From Liriodendron chinense (lineage: Eukaryota > Streptophyta > Magnoliopsida > Magnoliales > Magnoliaceae): DNA of 64,000 nucleotides. Made by a program: the position numbers and the translations under genes. This document shows positions 12,701 through 23,300 of this stretch, piece by piece (the first letter of the stretch is position 1; each line of letters starts with the position of its first letter). A model generated the notes under the pieces. It saw only the letters and a list, made by a program, of their open reading frames with translations, had not been told where the DNA came from and ran no database searches. Location of the stretch: contig ML058588.1 of the NCBI GenBank assembly GCA_003013855.2, positions 372,001 through 436,000 of the forward strand. The letters are read 5' to 3'.

Positions 12701-15700
12701 CTTTAACATTATAAGATATGCTCATGAGAGGTCTCAAAGAGGGAGGGTGTCTACTAGGATGCGGGTTTTCTCTGAATGGATAGAGACGCAAGAGCTTGTG
12801 GACTTGCCGCTTAACGGAGCCAAATTCACCTGGTCTAATGGGCGGGTGAATCCTTCTATGTCTAGACTGGATAGGTTTCTGCTATCTAATGATTGGTTAG
12901 AGAAGTTTCCCATGGTCTGGCAATCAGCTCTTCCGAAACCAACTTTGGACCATTGTCCACTCCTTGCCATCGACGAAGAGAATTGGGGTCTGAAACCTTT
13001 CAGATTTGAAACAGCGTGGATGAAGATCGAAGGCTTTCCTCAAAAGATTAGGGAATGGTGGACAGGTTTCCAAGTTGAAGGTTTTGCGGGATTCAGGCTG
13101 AGCCGTAAACTAATTCTTCTAAAAGAGAAGATTAAAGAGTGGAAGACTTATGAGTTAGAAAAAAGAGAAGCCGAGACCAATACTATGCTAGCAAAATTGA
13201 AAGAAATAGAACAAAAAGAAGAGGAAGGTCAGCTGGCCTCGGAAGTTTTGGGGAGGAAAGCAGAACTAATTCAAACTTATTCAGCCAGGGTTAGAAGATG
13301 AGATGAAATGGATGCAAAGAGCGCGGAGCAGATGGATCAAAGAAGGTGACAAAAATACTAATTTTTTTCACAATCTAGCTAGTGCTCGGGTGAGAACCAA
13401 TAAAATTAGTGGCATTATGGCGAACGACACTCGATTAGAAGACAAGCAAAGTATAGCGGACGCAGTCATCTCTTTTTTTAGCAAACTCTTAAAGAGAGAT
13501 GAATGGAATCGGCCTAACTTAGATCTCCTCTAGTTTGATATGCTATCTAGTGAGGAAGCTAATGATTTAGAAGCCCCCTTCTCTATTGAAGAAGTCAAAA
13601 GTGCGGTGGAAAACTTAGGGGGAGAGAAGGCTCCAGGTCCAAATGGTTTTCCGGTGATGTTTTTCCAATCGTTTTGGGAAACAATTAAAGAGGACGTTAT
13701 GGACTTTATGAACGAGTTCTATGAAAGAGGGCGGCTGTCCAAGCATCTTGGAGCCTCTTTTGTGGCGTTGATTCCGAAGATTGTTGCGGTGGAGGAGTTA
13801 AAGGATTTTAGACCGATCAGCCTGATTGGCGGGCCGTATAAGATGCTAGCGAAAGTGTTGGCTTCTCGTTTGAAAAGGGTTCTTTAGTTAATTATCTCTT
13901 TTTAATCAGAGTGCCTTTATCTAAGGAAGACAGATTATCGATAGTGCTCTTATCGCTAATGAGTGTTTGGACTCTATTCATAGAGCAAGGTCTAAAGGAA
14001 TCATATGTAAGCTCGATTTAGAGAAGGCATATGATCATGTTGACTGAGGTTTTTTACAGTATATGTTACAGTGGCTCGGTTTTGGGGTGAAGTGGAGAAA
14101 GTGGATGGAGGAGTGTCGGTTCGGCGCACTTCTCAATATTGCTCAACGGGTCTCCTAAAGGTTTTTTCAAAAGCTCCAGGGGGTTACGGCAAGGGTGATC
14201 TGTTATCGCCTTTCCTTTTTGTTATAGTCGAGGAAGCTTTGTCACGGATGTTAACCAAAGGGTAAGAAGAAGGTTTGTTTTTTGTTTCAAAGTGGAAGGT
14301 ATGAAAGCGCCGATCTCTCATATTTAGTTTGCAGACGACACGCTATTGTTCTGCAAGGCTGACCTAGAGAAGGTGGGTCATTTGTGAACTATCATTAGAT
14401 GCTTTGAGACAGTTTCGGGCTTGAGGGCGAACTTAGCTAAGAGTAAAATGTTAGGGGTGAACATGAACGCAGATGAAGTGGGGCAAATGGCTTATTTCTT
14501 TCAATGCGCAATGGGTTCTCTCCCTTCTTCTTTTATGGGTCTTCCCATTTGTATAGGGAAACCCCCAAAGCTCATGTGGGACAAGGTGATTGATAGGGTA
14601 GAGATGCATCTTTCAAGATGGAAGTGCAAATATTTATCTCTGGGCGATCGGATTACTCTTATAAAGGTAGCTCTCTCTAACCTTCCGATTTATTTTATGT
14701 CATTGTTCAAGTGTTCGGCTGATGTTTTGAAAAAAAAAAATGATAAGCTGAGGCGTGATTTTCTTTGGCAAGGGGTAGAAGATAAGAAGAAATTTCACCT
14801 TATGGATTGGAAGGAAGTGTGCAAGAATTATCAGGAAGGAGGGGAGAGTGTTCGTGGTCTCATAAACATGAACAGGGCCTTGCTCGGAAAGTGGATCTGG
14901 AGGTTAGGGAATGAAAAAAATTCTCTTTGGAACAAGATCATAAAATGTAAGTATGGTCGTGCAAATAGGGGATGGTGGACTAAAGACTCTACCATTTACA
15001 GATCATCTCCCCTTTGTAAAGGGGTGCTTTCCATTAAGTCAGAGGTGCTAAAAGGAATTGGTATTTCTATAGGGAACGATGAGAGTATTCATTTTTGGGA
15101 AGATGTATGGCTGGGAGACGCCCCTCTGAAAGAGGTTTACCGCGCATATTCAATATAGCTCCTGACAGATCCGTAGTGGTGGCTGATTGCTTATCTGCTG
15201 TTGGGGAAGAAATCGTGTGGGAACCTCCCTGCAGAAGTTTCTTTCGGGACAAGGAGATAGAAGAGTTTATGGAGCTGCTGAATTGATTACATTACTGCAA
15301 ACCAAACCCATTCTTGGAGGATTCACTAGTGTGACGATTCGATAAATCATTTGTGTTTTCGGTAAAGTCCTTTTATAACTTCTTATGCTCCCAAACTAAT
15401 AGTGTTGAGAGGGCAGCTACCGAAAAGGTCTAGAAATATAAGGTGCCCCCGAAGATTGCAGCGTTTGGATGGTTGGTTGGTAGGGAGAAGATCCTAACAA
15501 TGGATAAATTGCGCAGTGAGGGAATGATATTGCCAAACGTTTGCCTATGTTGTATGGAAGATGAAGAAACGGCAAATCATTTGTTAATTCATTGCAATTT
15601 TATCAAAAGGTTGTGGATAAATATCTTAGCAAGGTTTCAGGTTTCTTGGGCCTTTCCTTATTCTACGGGAGACCTCTTAAAAGCTTGGCAAGGTGTCAAT

Positions 15701-16267
15701 ATGGGTAAACAAAGAAGTGCTTTGCGGAGAATGTCCTTGTTGGCTGTTTGGTGGTCCGTGTGGGAAGAAAGGAACGCTACATGTTTCCGAGGAGAAAGCA
15801 AGTGCGGGGAGGCCATTTCTAAAAGGGTGAGGTCTCTAATTATTGAATGGGCAGCAAATGTCAATTTCCTTAAGGGGTGTAATTTCCTGTTTCTTGTTTG
15901 AAGTTTGGCCCGCTTTCTCAGCAGCCAACTTTTATAGTTTCTTTTTCGTTTTTTAATACAATTCAGTTATCTTTCAAAAAAAAAAGACCCCTCTATTTGC
16001 AAGTTACATTCACTCAAACTCTCCCTTTACAGTCATACTTTCAAATCTCTCATTCTCTCTTACATTCTCCATCTTCAAGTCTCCCAGGCCCAAGCTCTGA
16101 CTTCTTTCAAGTTTCAATCAAGGATTCAAGATAGAAGAAGCAATAATACATCGAATTCCAAGTCTCTTACATTAAATTACACTTACATTCTCTCATTTCA
16201 TTTTCGACATTCTCTTATTACATTCATTCTCTAATCTCTAGATACTAGATAGCTACATAACATTCAT

Positions 16268-16322
<55 letters not shown>

Positions 16323-16663
16323 ATTCTACATTCTTTAATCTCTCGATTCTCCACAATCTACATTCATTCATTCTCATTTAATCTCTAGATTCTCATTTCT
16401 ACAATCTACATTCATTCATTCTCAATCTATACATTCATTTCTATTGAAATTTGAATCTATTCTACATTTCTATATCTCTCTCTACATTCAAGACAAGACA
16501 TTTTTTTATTTTTACAACTTACAAGATAAGATTCAACTTTCAAGAATCAAATTCAAGCAAGAGTTCAAACAAGGCAAGAATCTACATTCTACAAGACTAC
16601 AAGTCTACAACTTCAAGATTTAAGACAATATTGAAGAATTTTAAATTCAAACTTTTTTTGTGT

Positions 16664-16711
<48 letters not shown>

Positions 16712-17290
16712 CTACTACAAGTGTAACTTTAACTCCCTCTCTTTCTCCTTTTCTTTTCTCTCTCCCTTTCTTCTCTTCCACTGCTAGTGTGTAACTCTCT
16801 CTCCCTCTCTAGTCTCTCCTACTAGTGTAAGTGTGTAACTCTCCCTCTCTCTATCCCTCTCTAGTCTCTCCTACTAGTGTAAGTGTGTAACTCTCCCTCT
16901 CTCTATCTTTATTCTCTATCTCTCTCACGCTCCCTCTCCCATCTCTTTAGTTTTTAGTTTTTACAAGTAATGACAAGAAGAATCAATACACCATGTCTTC
17001 TTCCCAATCTTCCTCTTTAAAACTCAAGTCAAATGACCCAAGTTGGAAGTATGAGCGTCATCATAGTGCTACGGATAAGACTCTCATAGTATGTGAATTA
17101 TATGGGTATGTGACACAACAGACACCAGGGTTAAATGCAAGAGCATATAACAAAATTACTCCAGAAATCTGAAAGGAGTTTATGGAATATATGGATAAAC
17201 AATCGAGAAAGAGATGCGATAGTGCCATATGTCAAGAGGAATATATGGAACAAGTGTACGAGGATATAAACGTAGTTGATTTAGATGAAG

Positions 17291-17327
<37 letters not shown>

Positions 17328-20300
17328 CGACAGGCCGGTCTAGACCACCACCGGCCTCGAAAGAGCGCGTGGACACAGGCACATGGATAGATGGTGTAGA
17401 CCACACCTCTAGAATGCAGTCGACCAAAGGGGTTAAGGCAAAGGGTCGGCTCAAACAACTTTAGAAAATTGGTATAAACAAGCTAAGCCGGTATTGCCTT
17501 CAACACAATCAAAATGAAAAGTTTCAAAATTATGGTTGAGGCAATAGTTCAATTTGGACCTAAGCTTAAACTTCCTTCCTATCATGAAATAAAGGAGATG
17601 TGCCTCAAAGTCAAAGTTGATTATTTTTAAATATGATTGCAAGGGCACGAAGAATCATGATCTTTATATAAAAAAACACCATTATTCTCAGTCGAATGAG
17701 AAAGTGCATTGGGGGTAACTTGTTACATCTAGCAGTCACCCATTTCGCTACAGCCTTCTTAACACTACAAAGTTTAAATGCAAAAAAAATAATAATAATA
17801 AATAAAATAAAAATCGAAACTTAAAAGCTTTATAGCGTCGGCCGACTTTATAAATGGGCCTTGGTCAAAGAAGGCTGAAGGGAATCAAGTTCAAAAAACA
17901 ATCCTTTCGCAAAATTTTTGAACACAAGTGGTAAAGGCATTAAAAGCATTTGAGCCCTTAGCCACTATGTTGCGATTGGTAGACGAGGATGAGAAGCCAG
18001 CAATGGGTTACATATATGATACGATGGAAAGGGCAAGAAATAAAATAATGAACTATTTTAACTATAAAGAGCGTGATTACAAGTCCATTATAGATATTAT
18101 AGATAAAAGATGAGGCAACCAAATGTAAACTCCATTGTGTTCGGCTACCTATATCCTTAACCCATCCTGTTTATTCATTTCCTTCGATCCGGCTGAAACA
18201 CAAACTATACATATTGGAAAGAATGGTTCTAGATAAAGAAGAACGGGACAAGATCTCAGCTCTACTGGACTTCTATACAAAGAGTGGGGGCATATTCTCA
18301 AGGGATATTGTCATCAGGCATCAGATAATGAAATTGCTCATTAAGTAGTATGAATGTCTCAACTCTCTTACAAATAGTTTTTTATGATCTAATCTACAAG
18401 GTCTAACCTCCTTAAATTGTTTTTCTCAGCTGACCGGTGAGCTGCTTATGGAGTGGACCCGAATAGGAAGTATCCATCTCTAAAGAAGTTAGCCATGAGG
18501 ATTCTTGGACTCACGTGTTCTGCTAGCGGTTGCGAGCGCAACTGGAGCACGTTCGAGGCGGTAAGTTTAGAAAAAATGAAAATGTTAATATGTTATAATT
18601 TGGGATAATTGTAAGTGTAAGCTAAGCTAATGCCTAACACACTTTCTTTCATGCAGATTCACACCAAGAAACGACTTGATCTTCGTCCAATACAATCAGA
18701 AATTGCGAAAACAATTCTAAGCTAGGAAAGAAAAGCCTGATTTCTATGACCATATCTGCTTAGATGAGCTGGATGCAAATGATGAGTGGTTCGTAGAGAC
18801 AGAGGACCCGGACTTTGCTAGCGAGGCACCAACATGGGCCCAAGTTCAAAATGTCGCATACGGATCGAAACCTGGAGAAGGTACTTCTACTTCTGCTCAA
18901 AGGCAAAGAAGAGGGCAACGAGTAGTAGCCGTCGAATCGTGGAAGAAGTTAACGAGATATAAGAAGGAAGAGATGATGATCAAGCTGAAGATCCACTGTT
19001 GGATGTTGACCAAGTATTAGTACATACAGATGATGAAGAAGCAGAAGTATATGTGGAAGAAGGAGATGACTCCGATGATAACGACGATGATGAAGATGAT
19101 GGTGATCAAACACCACAATGGCAAATAGATCAATGTACATAGCATTTAGTATAAGTTTGTTGATGTACAATATAACTCTTAACTTGTAAATTCTATTTTC
19201 ATTTTTCTACAATCAATAATAAATAAATAGCTTCTTCATTTTGCCGTCACTTCTTACTTCTTAATTGTTAAGTGTTATTGGTTAACTATATTGTTGAATG
19301 TTGATGACTTGATGTTTAATTGATTTTATTTCACTCAAATGTATTTTAAACATGTAAAATTACTTATCTATTAACTTAGGAAAATTCCTCATAATTTCTT
19401 ACATTTATGTACATTTTTTCTTTTTCTTTTTTTCCTTTCTTTTTATTTTTTCGAAGAAAAAAATATACGGTCGCATATACGATTTTGTGGTTGCATATGC
19501 AGACAAACATATGCAATCGCACACGATTGCATATGCAATATGACAACACTTGGTCTCGCCCTCTACTCCACGGGTCAAAATGGTTGAAGTACCACACCGA
19601 CATGTTCGTTTGCTTTGATCTCATATCCCATCGTCCATATTCAATGAAAATGGAAAATATCATACCAATGGTAGCAATGTCACCACCATTATGGCAATAC
19701 ATTCAGAAATAGCAAGCCCAACTATCTACATAGTTTGCATGTCAAAGCAATCAAAGTACTACGCCAATAGTGACCTTGTCACCACCAAGATGATCGTACA
19801 TGAAAGCACTTTTTTAAAATCTTCTAGACACACCCCTTCTACCCATTTTCACATGGTTTGCGCAGTTTCCGCCGACTTTGGGCCTCCATACAAGCCTATA
19901 AATACCCCCATAGCCCTCGTTTCTCCCATAACTCATGTATATTATACACTCAAAACCCCCACACCCATACGCTTTTCCCAAGCTTTTTAACTTAATTTCT
20001 AGTGGGACTAATAAGAAACAATCTCAAAAATTTATATAGTGTGGACTTTGAAAATCCTAGGAGGAATCCTAATGCTTTGGAGAAGATGGAAGTTAAAAGG
20101 CTACGTGAGGATGGGCTCCGAAAGAGAGAATTCTAGTTTCCTTCTAATTTCAATCCTAGTTTCTATTTTAGCTTAATTCATAATATTTTAGTCATTTTTT
20201 TCATACATCCATGCATGCATTTAGGTGTTTGGAACTTTGGATTGCAAATTACATCAGTAATGTATTGTAGAAGTATCATGGTTACGATTTTACAATGTTT

Positions 20301-23300
20301 GTTTAAACACTTAATTCAGTAGTCAAATGCATATGTAATAGGAGACAAATAAAGGAATCTGTTATCATTACAATTATACATTGTATTGCAGTGGAAACTC
20401 CTATCCAAACACGTATATCAGTGTACTTTTGTCTATAATTTAACACTAAAGTAACGTAAAAGTATCATCATTATAATTTTACAACGTCAATCCAAACACA
20501 AGAATTGTTAGTCAAATTTCTTGGTTTTAACTTTTAAGAGACTTGTATCATAATTTGTAATCATTGCACTTTTACAACAAATTAATGATGTAATTCGCAA
20601 TCCAAACGGGCCCTTATTTTTTTTCAAAATACACAATAAGTAGGTAGTAGCATCAAGAAGAGCTCTATAGTACGCTTCCAAAATCACTTCTCACCGCAAA
20701 TTATATCACTGATCTCCACAGAATTGCGTCCACAATAAGTCTTCCAAATCATGCCTTTAAACTATTTCAAATCAAGGGATTGCAAATCAACTTTCTGAAG
20801 AGGACCTTTCCACTCGAGCTAAATTTATCTTAGATTACTACTCTCATTTAAAGGACGAAGAATTAAAGTCGTGTCAACGTTCTCGAGCTGCTTAGCTTAA
20901 AGAAGGAGATTAAAAAAATGAAATCCTTTCTCTTGGTCCTGATGGTTTTCCTTTAGCTTTCTTTCAATCTTTCTAGGACTTGATCATGTCGGATTTGTTT
21001 GACTGCATAAACTTTTTTTAATCTAGTTGCCTTCCAGTAAAAATAGGAAGTACTTTTATTGCCCTCATTCTGAAACTCAAAAGCGCTGTGAACCTTAAAG
21101 ACTTTCAGCCCATCAGTTTGATAGGAAGCCCCTATAAGATTCTTGTCAAGGCTTCAAGTCAAAGATCGAGACTTGTTTTCCTGAACATTATTTCCACGTA
21201 TCAGAGTGCATTTGTTTTCAGTAGACAAATCGTCGATAATGTGTTGATTGCCCATGAATGCCTAGATTCATGCCATAAAGCAGGTAATCTAAGGGTTCTT
21301 TACAAGCTGGATCTCGAAAAGGCTTATGACCATATTGATTGTTCTTTTTTTAAAATACATGATGGATAATAGGATGGGTTTTGGGGAAAAATGGAGGGCC
21401 TAGATTTTCTCTTGCGTCTCTTCAACGAGATTCTTAGTCTTAATTAATGGCTCGCCTTTCAGTTTCTTTAAAGCTTCTTGTGGCCTCCAACAGGGCGATC
21501 CTCTTTCCCCATTCCTATTCGTTCTTGTGTCGGAGGCTCTTAGTAGCATGCTTTCTACGGGCCAAGAGGTTGGTCTCTTTAGCAGATTCAAGGTCGAAAA
21601 TTTTCCCCAACACATCTGCCACCTCCAATTAGTTGATGATACCTCTTTTTTTTCTTCTTTTTTTTCTTTTTTTTTTTTTTTTTTGCGAAGCCAATGAAAC
21701 CAATGGTAGATTTCTTGTGCATGACAATCTGTTGGTTTGAGATGGTTTCAGGTTTGAAAGTATATCTATAAAAGAGTGAGCTTTTTTGTATCAACCTCCA
21801 AATGGAGGAGTTTTTTTTGCAAAGCCAATGAACCAATGGTAGATTTCTTGTGCGTGACAATCTGTTGGTTTGAGATGGTTTCAGGTTTGAAAGTATATCT
21901 ATAAAAGAGTGAGCTTTTTTGTATCAACCTCCAAATGGACAAGAGACTTCATTTGTCTGATTTGTTTGGGTATGTTGTGGGAACTCTTCCAACTACATAT
22001 CTTGATCTTCCCTTCTGTGGGGGTAATGGGTAATCGGCAAGATTCCAGTTTGACAAAGGGTGCGGGGATTCTTCACTTAGTTAGGCCTTCCCTACTTTGG
22101 TTACTCTCTATTCAAGCAATAACATCATTGTCGCAGATTGTTTTTGGGTGAGGGTCCAAATGGGGTTTGGATCCCCCCATTTAGGAGAGACCTTTTGGCT
22201 CCCAAAATAGTGGAATTATCTTCCCTATTATATTCTCGTCTGCAAGGGTTCTTTCCCTCTCCCAGGTCAGAGGATGCTTTGATTTGGAGCTTAACTAATT
22301 CGGGGACCTTTTTGGTACAAGCCTTTTTACAAGACCTTGCTTTCATTTTTCCTCAGCTAGCGGCTATCAAAGATTGGGCTCCTTAGTTCGTGTCGGTGGT
22401 CCCAACCTTTTAATTTTCTACCTTGCTTTCCGTTGTTTTTGTTTCTAGCTTTGTTAGTCTTTGCCCTATGTTTGTTTCCTTTCTGGCTTTGTTTGTCTTT
22501 GCCCCATGTTTGTTTCCTTTTTGGCTCTACCTAATAAAATGTTTCATCTTTCAAAAAACAATAAGGGAGTGGAAAGGGGAATCACTAATTAGGTGGTGAG
22601 AGTCGAGACAGACAAGATCCATTTCTATGCATACTTGATCACCATGTGTTTCCTTTGGTTTGTTTATTTTTAGTTCTTATTTAGCCTTTAAATCAATAGC
22701 ACCCACCTACTTCAATTTTGTTGTGCTCTACGAAGTATAGTTGGCCATCCATAGTAGTGTTTGGTATTACACAATCCCACATAGAAGAAGTGACAAACAA
22801 AATTGTATCTGATTCCATTTGCCAAGGGATTGAATGGCGGCCACTCCATAAAACTAAGGGGTTGTTTAGATTCAAGCAAAGTTAAGTCGACACCAGCTAC
22901 ATAGGTCAAGTTGTGTCCACACATGCTATCCAGATCATGTTGTTGGGACTAGTCATTCTCATCCTTGTTTCTCAAACACCCTAAAACAGGGAATAAGGAT
23001 AGACTGTGGCACGTGTGGGGACTTAAGGTGGATGGCGGCATACCTAGCGTTTATAGCACATGTACACATTGACGTGTGTGGCACACACTGGACGCTTCAA
23101 GGTTGATGGTGGCACATCTGCACATGTTGGCCACATGAACTTGGACTGTCACACATGTGACACATGTGCGTGAAGCTTTGTGTTCCCTTCATGCACCAAA
23201 CTAGGGAAAAGCTATCCTCATTGTTATTCCGACTTATTTTTTGCAAAGACATACAAGGTTTGCTAATAGTCATATTTTGGGGACACATTGTCCTTCTTTT

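Larger units (their letters stand above)
10564..15984 (+). mobile_element. L1-clade LINE (5.42 kb) nested in the hAT element, with 17-bp TSD
   Basis: Flanked by AGACCCCTCAATTTGCA (10547-10563) and AGACCCCTCTATTTGCA (15985-16001), 16 of 17 identical. It ends in a short poly(A) (15976-15984). It contains ORF1 remnants (about 10637-12180), then an endonuclease, reverse transcriptase and zf-RVT-type ORF2 (about 12292-15901), all broken by frameshifts and stops. The full domain order suggests a near-full-length insertion that decayed afterwards. Confidence 0.9.
10312..19552 (+). mobile_element. hAT transposon (9.24 kb as it stands; ~3.8 kb without the nested LINE)
   Basis: The 8-bp flanking duplications are GTCTCACC (10304-10311) and GTCTCGCC (19553-19560), one transition apart. 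The ends are CACTGTTATCGTG (left) and, on the other strand, CAAGTGTTGTCATAT (right), aligning as imperfect hAT-type TIRs. Both subterminal regions carry repeated CATATG motifs: seven in 10325-10470 and three in 19470-19550. Between them are a TATA box, a CT-rich leader and a decayed hAT transposase gene (16993-19140). An L1-type LINE (10564-15984) is inserted in the leader. The whole element sits in intron 1 of the minus-strand KH gene, in opposite orientation to it. Confidence 0.85.

Noticed and set aside
14421..15158. 245-codon frame as an independent host gene
   Set aside because: It is the RT-distal part of LINE ORF2, in line with the RT and zf-RVT blocks on either side.
17180..17458. Minus-strand frame with a poly-Gly run
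   Set aside because: Shadow of the C34 tract inside the dead hAT transposase.
10312..19552. Hidden additional KH exon inside the hAT/LINE stack
   Set aside because: Exon 1 and exon 2 already join in phase, and all recognisable coding blocks there are transposon proteins on the other strand.
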